The notes under the pieces are model-generated. The model saw only the letters and a program-made list of their open reading frames with translations, had not been told where the DNA came from and made no database searches. Position numbers and translations under genes: made by a program. DNA of 64,000 bases from Brevundimonas bacteroides DSM 4726. Its GTDB lineage: Bacteria > Pseudomonadota > Alphaproteobacteria > Caulobacterales > Caulobacteraceae. Numbering within the stretch: the stretch's first letter is position 1; every line of letters starts with the position of its first letter. The stretch covers positions 408,631 through 472,630 of the forward strand of contig NZ_JNIX01000008.1 of the NCBI RefSeq assembly GCF_000701445.1. Direction: 5' to 3'. Shown piece after piece: positions 35,628 to 43,885 of the stretch.

Positions 35628-36788
35628 ATGTCCGACACGCCGCCGAACGATCCCAAGACGCCGTCGCCCGGCCCGTCTCAGGGGGCCTCGCCCGAGCCCT
35701 TCGTGCGCGGCCGCATCGTCTGGGGTCGCCCGCCCGAGACCGTGTTCCGCGCCGGCCCCCTGCCCCGCCCGCCGCAGAGCTGGACCCAGCCCATGCGGCC
35801 ACAGCCGCCGCGCCCGGCCGCCCCGCCGCGTCCCACCGGCGACATCTTCAGCGGCTCCATGATCCCGCGCGCCGCCCCGGAAGCCGCGTTCGACATCCCG
35901 CCGGTCGTCGAGCCCGAACCCGTCGAGACCCCGCCCGAACCCGCCGCCAAGCCTCGGCAAACCCGCAAGGCGGCTGAGGCGAAGGGTGCCCCGTTGGCCG
36001 AGCCCGCTGCCGAGACACCGCCCGTCAGCCCGCCCGCCCAACCGGAACCGCCCGTGGTGGAGGACTACGCCGAGCCCAAACCCGAGCCGGAAGCCCCCGC
36101 CGAACCGATCCTCGAGACCATCGTCGAGCCGGAACCCGTCCGCCCGGCCGCCCGACCCGCGCCCGCCGTCGAGATCATCGTCGAGCCCGAGGCCCCCGAG
36201 CAGATCGACACCATGCCCCCGCCGCTCTCGACGACCCAGAACCAGACCGCCGATCCGCGCGCCATCCCCTCGGTTGTCGTCACCCCGACCCTCTACGCCC
36301 AGGTCGGTGCCGTCATCGAGAAGGTGAAGACCAACGACACCTGGCGCATCGCCGCCGTGGTCGGGGCCGTGGTGGTCGTCGCCGGTTTCGTCTGGGTCGC
36401 GACCTTGCCCGCGGGCGACGCCCCTGCGCTCGACATGGACGCCCCGCCTCCTGCCGCACCGGGCGCCGAGGTAACTCCGACGATCGAGGCTGCCCCCGCT
36501 CTGGTGGCCGAACCCGTCCCGACGGTCACGGCGGAGGCGCCCGAGCCTGCCGTCGTCGAACGAGCGACCCCGGTTGTCGCGGCCACCCGGCCCGCGCGCC
36601 CGGCCCCTGCGACCAGCGCGACGACCTCGCAGCCCGCGCCCCGCGTCGTCACGCCCCCGGTCGCCGAGCCCGTCACACCGCCCGTGATCGACACCGCCCC
36701 CCTCGCGGTCGAACCGCCCACGGCCGCGACCCCCGCGCCGACCGACCCCGACGCCCCGATCGCGACCCGGCCTCAGCCGCTCAAATGA
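35628..36788 (+). CDS. Pro/Ala-rich single-pass membrane protein, function unknown
   Basis: A 386-residue protein dominated by Pro, Ala, Glu and Val. One TM helix lies at about residues 241-260 (RIAAVVGAVVVVAGFVWVA), with a long low-complexity N-terminal part that would be cytoplasmic and a Pro-rich C-terminal part outside. No folded domain is recognised. Its last eight bases overlap the convergent phytase-like gene. The reading frame is supported by a plausible start 46 bases after DUF427 and by the lack of any better frame. Confidence 0.7.
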   Translation: MSDTPPNDPKTPSPGPSQGASPEPFVRGRIVWGRPPETVFRAGPLPRPPQSWTQPMRPQPPRPAAPPRPTGDIFSGSMIPRAAPEAAFDIPPVVEPEPVETPPEPAAKPRQTRKAAEAKGAPLAEPAAETPPVSPPAQPEPPVVEDYAEPKPEPEAPAEPILETIVEPEPVRPAARPAPAVEIIVEPEAPEQIDTMPPPLSTTQNQTADPRAIPSVVVTPTLYAQVGAVIEKVKTNDTWRIAAVVGAVVVVAGFVWVATLPAGDAPALDMDAPPPAAPGAEVTPTIEAAPALVAEPVPTVTAEAPEPAVVERATPVVAATRPARPAPATSATTSQPAPRVVTPPVAEPVTPPVIDTAPLAVEPPTAATPAPTDPDAPIATRPQPLK

Positions 36789-37722
36789 GCGGGGCCAGGT
36801 CGAACGCCAGCAGCAGGGTCTTCTGCACAGGATTGTCGTTGTCGTCGCTGAGCAGATACAGCCGCGTCCCAGACGCGCTCGCCACGGCGGCGACGCCTTC
36901 GAAGTTGTCCACGGACGCGGGCGGGCGCAGTTCGATCAGCGGCTCGGACAGCACGCCCTCGGCCGACAACCGACGCACCCGCGCCCGCATGTCCAGCGGG
37001 GGGCTGTAGAATCGTTCGACCACGAACCAGCCCTTGCCCGACGGGTCGGCGTCCGCACCGGTAAAGCGATAGCCGTCGGCGGGGGCGAGGTCGCCGAACG
37101 GTGCGCAGGTTGGGGCGCAGAGCCAACCTCCGCCCTCCTCGCCCAGAACCAGCCACCCGCCTTCGGCGGGCGCCAAGCCCTCGAAACCGGCATTCTCGGG
37201 CAGGTCGACATCAGGCGCGGCGACGATCGTCGGGCGCTCCTCGCCGCCGGCTCCATAGGACCAGATGCGATGGTCCCGCTCGAAAGCGACCAGGACGCGC
37301 CCGTCCGGCAGAATGGCCAGCCCCTCCGCGTCTGCACCCGCCTTGTCTTCGAGAACGGTCCCGTCGAGGCCGGTCAGCGACCGGGCCGCTGCCGCTTCGG
37401 CCCCAACCAGTCGACCCGCGTCGTCGTGCACCAGTGTAAAGCGGATCATGTTGCCGAAATCCGACACGACCCAGGCGCGATCTGCGACGACCTTCAGATC
37501 CGACAGGCCATGCAGCGCCTCGCCCCTCAGCGTCAGCCCGCCCGCATAGCGCACGCCGGGTGCCAGCTCTGCGCCGCCGAGGCCCAGCGGCGTGCGGTTC
37601 GCCTCGATCCGCACAGGTCGGTCGCCGCCCGTCGTCGGCGCCGTCGTCGTCGCCACCCCCGCGCAGGCCGCCGCGCCGAGCAGCGCCGCGACCCCCAGAG
37701 CCCGCAGCGCCACCCGCCTCAC
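36781..37722 (-). CDS. Phytase-like esterase domain lipoprotein
   Basis: A 313-residue protein with GTG start at 37722 that overlaps the cobT stop (GTGA). The N-terminus is a lipoprotein signal with lipobox Gly-Ala-Ala-Ala-Cys. The body is a propeller of the esterase-like/phytase-like family: [48 protein letters not shown] and the closing [11 protein letters not shown] followed by [10 protein letters not shown]. Activity is not established for this family. It is likely expressed with cobT although no functional link is obvious. Confidence 0.88.
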   Translation of the reverse strand: MRRVALRALGVAALLGAAACAGVATTTAPTTGGDRPVRIEANRTPLGLGGAELAPGVRYAGGLTLRGEALHGLSDLKVVADRAWVVSDFGNMIRFTLVHDDAGRLVGAEAAAARSLTGLDGTVLEDKAGADAEGLAILPDGRVLVAFERDHRIWSYGAGGEERPTIVAAPDVDLPENAGFEGLAPAEGGWLVLGEEGGGWLCAPTCAPFGDLAPADGYRFTGADADPSGKGWFVVERFYSPPLDMRARVRRLSAEGVLSEPLIELRPPASVDNFEGVAAVASASGTRLYLLSDDNDNPVQKTLLLAFDLAPLI

Positions 37723-39614
37723 GCCGCCCGCTTCAGGCCGCGCCGTGCGCCGCCGCGTCCACCGCTCTCCTTCGGGGCCGTCTCGAACAGCTCGGCCAGC
37801 TTCTCGATCATGACGCCCGCCAGCTGTTCCACGTCGACGATCGTCACCGCCCGGCGATACCAGCGCGTGACGTCGTGGCCGATGCCGATGGCGATCAGTT
37901 CGACGGGCGACTGCGTCTCGATCCGCTCGATCACCTGCCGCAGATGCTTGTCCAGATACAGCGCCGCATTGGCCGACTGGGTCGAGTCGTCGACCGGCGA
38001 GCCGTCGGAAATCACCATCAGGATGCGCCGCTGCTCGGGCCGCGCGATCAGCCGCTCGTGCGCCCAGGTCAAGGCCTCGCCGTCGATGTTTTCCTTCAGC
38101 AGGCCCTCGCGCATCATCAGGCCGAGGTTCTTCTTGGCCCGCCGCCACGGCGCGTCCGCGGCCTTGTAGATGATGTGGCGCAGGTCGTTCAGACGGCCCG
38201 GCATGGCCGGCTTGCCCGCCGTGATCCAGGCCTCGCGGCTCTGCCCGCCCTTCCACGCCCGGGTGGTGAAGCCCAGAATCTCGACCTTGACCCCGCACCG
38301 CTCCAGCGTCCGCGCCAGGATGTCGGCGCACACCGCCGCCACCATGATCGGCCGCCCGCGCATGGAGCCAGAGTTGTCGAGCAACAGGGTCACCACCGTG
38401 TCCCGGAAGGGGCTCTCGCTCTCGGCCTTGAAGCTGAGCGGGCTGGTCGGATCGATGATGATCCGGGTCAGGCGCGCGGTGTCCAGCACGCCCTCTTCCA
38501 GGTCGAAGGCCCAGGACCGGTTCTGCTGCGCCATCAGCCGCCGCTGAAGCTTGTTGGCCAGCCGCGCCACCACCGAGGACAGCACCGTCAGTTGCTGGTC
38601 CAGCAGGCTCCGCAGCCGCTCCAGCTCCATCGGATCACACAGATCAGCGGCGTCGATCACCTCGTCATAGGCCGTCGTGAACACCCGATAGGCGTCGATG
38701 GCCCGCCCGTCGTCGGCGTTCTCCTGACGGTTCGGCAGGGCGCCCTCGGCCACGTCAGGACCGTCATCGGCCTGGTCGCCGTCGCGCTCGGCCGGTTGGC
38801 CGGACTGCTGGGCCTCGCGGTCCTGTTCGGAGGTCTGGTCCTCGGAGCGGCCGTCCATCGACTGGCCACCCTCGCCCCCGCCGTCGTCCTCCTCGTCCTG
38901 TTGATCGTCCTCGGACGGGTCGGGGGCCTGGGGCTCGGGCTCCTCCTCGCCGGCGTCATCGGACGCATCGTCGCCACGCCCGTCGCCGGGATCCAGATCC
39001 AGCGCCCGCAGCACGTCCTTCATCGCCGCCCCGAACGCCGCCTGGTCGCCCGCCGTCGCCGCCAGCGCGTCCAGTTCTGCGCCCGCCTTGCCCTCCAGCG
39101 CCTCGCGCACGAGGTCCAGCATCGCGCCCGCCCCGTCCGGACTGCGCCGCCCCGTCACCCGCTCGCGCAGCAGAAGGGCCACGGCCTCCGGCACCGGCAC
39201 CCGCTCGGCGTCCGTGACCCGCAGCGCCCCCAGCTTCTCCAGCCGGGTCAGCAGCGCCGCGTCCATATTGGCGCGCACGCCGGCCAGGGACTGCGACCCA
39301 TGCGCCTCCACCCGTGCCTGCTCGACCGCGTCGAACACCTCGGCGGCCCGACTGTCGGATGGACGGCCCCGCGCATGAACGCCGGCGTCGTGGTTCGCCA
39401 GCCTCAACGCCAACCGGTCCGCCTGCCCCCTCAGCGTCGCACTCTCGGCCTCGGACGCCGTCCGGGGCGGATGCGGCAAGGTCAGCACGCCCTCCACGAG
39501 CCGAGGCCCCTCGGACCCGAACACCACCTCCAGCTCCGGCTGCTCGGCCAGAGCCCGCGCGGCATGGGCGAGCGCGCGCTTGAAGACGTCCTGCGGGCTG
39601 TCGGCGGGAGGCAT
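37719..39614 (-). CDS. cobT: Cobaltochelatase subunit CobT
   Basis: A 631-residue protein starting at the ATG at 39614 ([20 protein letters not shown]). It has the CobT layout: an N-terminal domain, an acidic central stretch (about residues 235-315, very rich in Asp, Glu and Gln) and a C-terminal von Willebrand A domain with the MIDAS site [11 protein letters not shown] near residue 412. With CobS and CobN, CobT drives ATP-dependent insertion of cobalt into hydrogenobyrinate diamide in aerobic cobalamin synthesis. Neither CobS nor CobN is in the window. Translation of the downstream lipoprotein is coupled to it. Confidence 0.94.
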   Translation of the reverse strand: MPPADSPQDVFKRALAHAARALAEQPELEVVFGSEGPRLVEGVLTLPHPPRTASEAESATLRGQADRLALRLANHDAGVHARGRPSDSRAAEVFDAVEQARVEAHGSQSLAGVRANMDAALLTRLEKLGALRVTDAERVPVPEAVALLLRERVTGRRSPDGAGAMLDLVREALEGKAGAELDALAATAGDQAAFGAAMKDVLRALDLDPGDGRGDDASDDAGEEEPEPQAPDPSEDDQQDEEDDGGGEGGQSMDGRSEDQTSEQDREAQQSGQPAERDGDQADDGPDVAEGALPNRQENADDGRAIDAYRVFTTAYDEVIDAADLCDPMELERLRSLLDQQLTVLSSVVARLANKLQRRLMAQQNRSWAFDLEEGVLDTARLTRIIIDPTSPLSFKAESESPFRDTVVTLLLDNSGSMRGRPIMVAAVCADILARTLERCGVKVEILGFTTRAWKGGQSREAWITAGKPAMPGRLNDLRHIIYKAADAPWRRAKKNLGLMMREGLLKENIDGEALTWAHERLIARPEQRRILMVISDGSPVDDSTQSANAALYLDKHLRQVIERIETQSPVELIAIGIGHDVTRWYRRAVTIVDVEQLAGVMIEKLAELFETAPKESGGRGGARRGLKRAA

Positions 39615-39757
39615 GGCCAGACACCTAGTCGGTCGGAAGCGACGGGGCCAGAGCGTCGAGGCCGCATCGACATGGCGAATGCGGCGCTGACCATGTTTCT
39701 TCACCGCGCGTCAGGGAACGGGGCTCATCCTTCCTTGTCACGCCTCGGAGTTGCGTC

Positions 39758-39910
39758 ATGAGGGAACTGCCCGTCCGTCTGCCGCCCAGCCTTCAGATCC
39801 GGCCTCGCCACCAGCTTTGGCGCGACGCCTTCTTCTTCTGCGCCTCGTTCACCGCGACCTTCTATGCGTCCGTACTCATGCTGGAGCACGCCGCAGCCGT
39901 GATCGCCTGA
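39758..39910 (+). CDS. Possible 50-residue membrane-associated peptide
   Basis: An open frame of 50 codons (MRELPVRLPPSLQI at the start) preceded by CGGAG seven bases before the ATG. Residues 23-48 are hydrophobic (FFFCASFTATFYASVLM). It ends five bases before the convergent heptosyltransferase-family gene. There is no homology evidence, but the ribosome site, a plausible TM segment and the lack of another use for this gap make it a fair candidate. Confidence 0.4.
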   Translation: MRELPVRLPPSLQIRPRHQLWRDAFFFCASFTATFYASVLMLEHAAAVIA

Positions 39911-39914
39911 CGCC

Positions 39915-40856
39915 TCAGCCGACGTGGGCGTCGTAGAGCGCCAGAACGGCCTCGAACACCCGATCCACGGTCAGGGCCTCGATCGGGGCGAACTCGCCAC
40001 GCACCGGATTGGACGCCGCGATCGCCGTCCTCGGCCCGCGCGGTCCATAGAGCCACCACTCCGTCGGCCCGAACAGCCCCAGCGTCGGCTTCCCCAGCGC
40101 CGCCGACACATGCATCAGGCCGGAGTCGTTGCCCACGAACAGGGTCGCCCGGTCGATCGCCGCCGCCGAGGCCAGGATGTCGCCCTTGCCGACGAAGTCG
40201 ATGCCCCGGTTCCCCGCCGTCTCCAGCGCTGGACCCGCCGGTGCGTGGTCGCCCGGTCCGCCTACGGCCATGAAGCGCCAGCCGGCGAAGCGGGGCTCCT
40301 CCATGAGCCGCCCCACCAGTTCGCCCCAGCGATCGGCCGGCCAGCTTTTACCCGGCTGATGCGCAATGGGTGCGACCGCCAGGATTGGCCCGGGACCCGG
40401 CCGCCCGGCCAGACGCGGATCGATCACGGCGGCGGCGTCCGCGCGCGCCGTCTCGTCCAGGAAAATCTCGGGCTCCAGCGGCTCGGCGGCCCCCACCAGC
40501 CGGGTGACCATCTCGACCTTGGGCAGGCCGGTCTCCCACCTGCGCGAATAGACGATCCGCCGGTCCGCCCGCAGCAGCCACGCCAGCGCCGAGCCCCGGA
40601 TGTCGATCACCATCGCCCAGTGCGTGCCGACCACCTGCTTCCACAGGTCGACCCAGTGTCCGGCCGCCTTCTTCTTGTCGAGCACGATGACCCGCTCCAC
40701 CCCCGGCCCCGAGCGAAAGAATGGCGCGGGGGGCCGCCCGCATGCCACGGTGATCTCCGCCCCCGGCGCCTGGCGCGCGATTTCGCGGATCACGCCCGAG
40801 GAGATGACGCAGTCGCCGATGCGGTTGGAGGTGACGAACAGGACCTTGGTGCTCAT
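39915..40856 (-). CDS. Glycosyltransferase family 9 protein (heptosyltransferase-like)
   Basis: A 313-residue enzyme of the ADP-heptose:LPS heptosyltransferase family, starting at the ATG at 40856 (MSTKVLFVTSNRIGDCVIS). The GIVxE-like N-terminal Rossmann start, the APIAHQPGKSWPADRWGELV segment near residue 175 and the nucleotide-sugar site FVGNDSGLMHVSAALGKPTLGLFGPTEWW (about residues 238-266) are typical of WaaF/RfaF. It probably adds a sugar to the lipopolysaccharide core at the inner membrane. The exact sugar cannot be told. Confidence 0.9.
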   Translation of the reverse strand: MSTKVLFVTSNRIGDCVISSGVIREIARQAPGAEITVACGRPPAPFFRSGPGVERVIVLDKKKAAGHWVDLWKQVVGTHWAMVIDIRGSALAWLLRADRRIVYSRRWETGLPKVEMVTRLVGAAEPLEPEIFLDETARADAAAVIDPRLAGRPGPGPILAVAPIAHQPGKSWPADRWGELVGRLMEEPRFAGWRFMAVGGPGDHAPAGPALETAGNRGIDFVGKGDILASAAAIDRATLFVGNDSGLMHVSAALGKPTLGLFGPTEWWLYGPRGPRTAIAASNPVRGEFAPIEALTVDRVFEAVLALYDAHVG

Positions 40857-40881
40857 GCGGCGCTCATAGCGGCTCTCCATC

Positions 40882-41050
40882 CTTTCGTCATTCCGGGCGC
40901 AGCGCAGCGGAGACCCGGAACAAGGCGGCGCGCGAAAGCGCGAACCTGTCGCGGATGCAACTCGCTGAAGCATTTCGCCTTCGCTACGCTTCGGCGCCGC
41001 CCTGTTCCGGGTCTCCGGCGCTTGCGCGCCTCCGCCCGGAATGACGAAAG
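40882..41050. repeat. Palindromic intergenic element with GTCATTCCGGGCG ends
   Basis: A 169-bp element whose ends, CTTTCGTCATTCCGGGCG at 40882-40899 and its complement at 41033-41050, are perfectly inverted. Inside these the arms continue with CGGAGACCCGGAAC and GTTCCGGGTCTCCG. The centre has smaller hairpins (CGCGCGAAAGCGCG). It fills the gap between two divergent genes, ending six bases before the hydrolase start. It looks like a dispersed REP-type element of the kind common in Alphaproteobacteria. Confidence 0.8.
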
Positions 41051-41056
41051 TGGGGC

Positions 41057-41800
41057 ATGACCGACTTCGACACCCTCCCCCGCCCCGACGGCGAGACCCT
41101 GGCCTTCAAACGAGTCGACGGCACCGGCCCCAGCGTCCTCTGGATCGGCGGCTTCCGCTCCGACATGGAGGGAACCAAGGCACTGGCGCTTGACGCGGCC
41201 GCCCGAGAGCGCGGCTGGTCCTTTGTCCGCTACGACCACTTCGCCCACGGCCAGTCGTCGGGCGACTGGCGTCAGGCCACGATCGGCCGCTGGCGCGAGG
41301 ACGCCATCGCCCTGATCGACCACCTGGATGGCCCCGTCATACCCGTAGGCTCCTCGATGGGGGGCTGGGTCGCCTTGCTCGCCGCGCTCGCCCGGCCAGA
41401 CCGCATGGCGGGCCTCGTCCTCATCAACCCGGCTCAGGACTTCACCGATCACCTCATGTGGCCCTCGCTTCCCGACCACACCCGCCAGGCCATCCTGCGC
41501 GACGGCGAGGCGACGATCGTCGAGCAGGGTCTGGGCGAGTACGTCCTGACCCGACGCATGTTCGAGGAAGCGCGAGACTGGTTGCTGCTGGATGGCCCGA
41601 TCCAGATCTCGGCGCCCATCCACGTCCTTCAGGGCCGAGCCGACGACACCGTCCCCTGGACGCACGCCATCGCCCTGACCGAGCGCCTGACCGGCGGCGA
41701 CGTACGACTGGACCTGATCGAGAGCGGCGATCATCGCCTGTCGGCGCCGCGCGATCTGGCGCGGCTGGTCGAGGCGGTGGAAGCGATCCGAAGAGGCTGA
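41057..41800 (+). CDS. Alpha/beta hydrolase
   Basis: A 247-residue serine hydrolase. The nucleophile elbow is VGSSMGGW near residue 97, the acid is Asp in GRADDTVPW near residue 195 and the His is in SGDHRLSAP near residue 226. LWIGGFRSDMEGTKA near residue 32 holds the oxyanion region. The pattern resembles ABHD10/thioesterase-like hydrolases, but the substrate is unknown. The palindromic repeat sits directly before its start and may include its promoter. Confidence 0.9.
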   Translation: MTDFDTLPRPDGETLAFKRVDGTGPSVLWIGGFRSDMEGTKALALDAAARERGWSFVRYDHFAHGQSSGDWRQATIGRWREDAIALIDHLDGPVIPVGSSMGGWVALLAALARPDRMAGLVLINPAQDFTDHLMWPSLPDHTRQAILRDGEATIVEQGLGEYVLTRRMFEEARDWLLLDGPIQISAPIHVLQGRADDTVPWTHAIALTERLTGGDVRLDLIESGDHRLSAPRDLARLVEAVEAIRRG

Positions 41801-41837
41801 GCGTCGTTCTCGAAATCGTGCGGCGTGGGCTGTTGGA

Positions 41838-42083
41838 GTTTCATCACAACGAACACAACGGGTTCACAAAGGACACGGCGAGACCGAACAGGCGGTCAGG
41901 TCGCCGACCAGTCACCGGAAAGGTCGAGAGACGAAAGGGCGGCTCCGCCGCCGGTCGATCTATCGACGCGAAGCGTCCCAACACACAAAAACACGGACCT
42001 CGACGTGACGGATCGACGCCCTCGACCGCGCACTCGGTCCCGCCGTGTCCTTCGTGAACCCGTTGAGCTCGTTGTGATGAAAC
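41838..42083. repeat. Long hairpin repeat, copy B
   Basis: A 246-bp element in the 325-base gap between the hydrolase and the M23 peptidase gene (both genes converge on it). The arm at 41838-41890 (GTTTCATCACAACGA...) pairs with 42031-42083 at most positions. The core matches copy A at 26148-26395: GGACACGGCGAGACCGA, a GGCGGCTCCGCCGCC hairpin and ATCGACGCGAAGCGTCC occur in the same order and spacing. Copy A differs in the heptad bases, so the arms have co-varied. Confidence 0.85.
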
Positions 42084-42125
42084 CGCCGCCGGTTCCGCAA
42101 CCCGACAAGCGGGCGCGAGGCTCGA

Positions 42126-43496
42126 TTACGACCGCGTCGCGGCCGGAGCCGCCGGTCGCAGGCCGGGGGCCGAGGCGCGCATCACGACCGGGCGGCGCTG
42201 GCCGCCGGCGGCGATGATGCGGTCGATCCGGGCCTTCTCGGCGCGGAAGCCGGCCAGATCGGCCCCGGTCAGCTCGGTGCCGACATCGACGCGGATGCTG
42301 GTCGGATTGATCCGCTGGCCGTTGCGCCAGATCTCGTAGTGCAGGTGCGGACCGGTCGATGCGCCGGTCGAACCCACATAGGCCACGACCTGACCCTGGG
42401 TCACGCGCTGCCCGGCGCGGATGCCCGAGCCGTAACGCGACAGGTGGCCGTAGCCGCTTTCCAGTCCGTTGGCGTGGCGGATGCGCAGCCAGTTACCGTA
42501 ACCGCCCCAGCGACGCGCCTCGACCACCACGCCATCGGCGGGCGCCACGATCGGCGTGCCGGTCCCGGCGGCGAAGTCGATACCCTGGTGCATGCGGCGG
42601 AACCCCGAGATCGGGTGGGTCCGCACGCCGAACGACGACGAGACACGGAAACCGCGCAACAGCGGAGTGCGCATCATGGACGAGCGGATGTTCTTGCCCG
42701 AGGCGTCGAAGTACTGGGCCTCGCGCGCGCCGGCGGGCGTATAGCGATAGAACGCCACGCCCTTCAGCTCGGCATAGATCAGGTCGCCGGTGTCGACCGT
42801 ACGGCCGTTCTCGGTGACCATGCGGTCGTACACCAGGGTGAACTCGTCGGACGCCCGGATGTCGCGTTCCAGGTCGAAGCGGTGACCGAAGATGCGGGTG
42901 GCAGCGCGGCGGATGGCGGCGTCTGCGCCCATGCGCTGGGCCGTGGCCGACAGCGAGCCGCGGACTTCCGACGTCAGGACAACAGTCTCTTCGGTGACCC
43001 GCTCTTCCAGCTCGCGCAGACGAAGGGCGCCGTCGAAGCTGCGCGACACCGTCAGCTGGCTGGCCGGGCCGGTGCGCATGGTGAGGCCGATCAGGCGGGC
43101 GTCGCCCCGGCCGCCGCGCGGGCGGGCGATGGCGGTCTCGAAGCGCAGGCCGGCCTGCATCTGGGAGACGTCATAGGCGTTGGAAACGGTGGCGGCGACG
43201 GCCTGGGCCTCGGCGTCGCTGATGCCCGTGCGCTGGACGGCCTCTTCGAAGGTCTCGCCACGGCGGATCTGTACAGGAATGGCTTCGGGGGCGGTGAGGC
43301 CGGCGGGCGCGCCGGCGGCGGCGAAGGCCTGAGCCTCGAGGGCGGCGATCTGCTGTATGGTCAGTTCCGGAACCGGCTCGGCCTGAGCGGGTTGATAAAC
43401 CCGGCCCGCAAGCGTGGCCACGGTCAGGGCAGCAGCGGCGGTCAGGAGATGCGGCGCAAAACGCATCGGCTGACGGCGCGGATCGAACTGAGCCAT
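42126..43496 (-). CDS. M23 family metallopeptidase (cell-wall endopeptidase)
   Basis: A 456-residue exported peptidase, start at the ATG at 43496 (or Met at 43466), with a hydrophobic N-terminal signal at about residues 15-30. The C-terminal LytM domain has the zinc ligands in RMHQGIDFAAGTGTPI (His and Asp) and the HLHYE motif, with GYGHLSRYG between. The middle part (QIRRGETFEEAVQRTGI) resembles the OapA/LysM-like domain of MepM-type enzymes. It should cut peptidoglycan cross-links in the periplasm. Convergent with the hydrolase across repeat copy B. Confidence 0.92.
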   Translation of the reverse strand: MAQFDPRRQPMRFAPHLLTAAAALTVATLAGRVYQPAQAEPVPELTIQQIAALEAQAFAAAGAPAGLTAPEAIPVQIRRGETFEEAVQRTGISDAEAQAVAATVSNAYDVSQMQAGLRFETAIARPRGGRGDARLIGLTMRTGPASQLTVSRSFDGALRLRELEERVTEETVVLTSEVRGSLSATAQRMGADAAIRRAATRIFGHRFDLERDIRASDEFTLVYDRMVTENGRTVDTGDLIYAELKGVAFYRYTPAGAREAQYFDASGKNIRSSMMRTPLLRGFRVSSSFGVRTHPISGFRRMHQGIDFAAGTGTPIVAPADGVVVEARRWGGYGNWLRIRHANGLESGYGHLSRYGSGIRAGQRVTQGQVVAYVGSTGASTGPHLHYEIWRNGQRINPTSIRVDVGTELTGADLAGFRAEKARIDRIIAAGGQRRPVVMRASAPGLRPAAPAATRS

Positions 43497-43885
43497 CGGT
43501 CCCCGGCGAACAACGACGCCAGACGGCGCCAAACCCACTCAAAGCAAGGATCGCGCCCAAGTCCCCCCGGGCCGCGAGGCAAGCCCTATAGCCCGCCGAC
43601 GCCATCTTGGGAAGCAGGGTCGTTACAAATGATTAACCGCTGTGAGGCGCTCGGGTAGAGCGGAGGCGTTTTGGGTATTCCGACAGCATTCGCGACAGTC
43701 TATCGCCAAGCTATGCGCGCCGATGCTGCCCTCGCTGAATCACGCCGAACCGGGGCGAAACGTCGCTGCACTCAAAGTGGCCTCGATGTCACTCAATGTG
43801 GCGGCCCGGCCACGGCTGTTTCAGCCCCTTACATCTCGACTGATCTGTGCGCGCCTGGCGTCCCGCATTTGGACAGGGTCGCCCA
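43497..43885. other. Gap between M23 peptidase and YdbH-like gene
   Basis: A stretch of nearly 390 bases holding the two divergent promoters. I see no convincing gene. A TTAACC at 43633-43638 is a CtrA-like half-site, but the matching second half (GTTA seven bases away) is poor. No strong hairpin or EcfG site was found. Confidence 0.3.

Noticed and set aside
41825..42217. Open frame of 130 codons after the hydrolase
   Set aside because: Covers hairpin repeat copy B and runs into the antisense of the M23 gene; there is no ribosome site.
43623..43638. CtrA-like site (TTAACC half)
   Set aside because: The second half-site is too poor and the pattern is common by chance.
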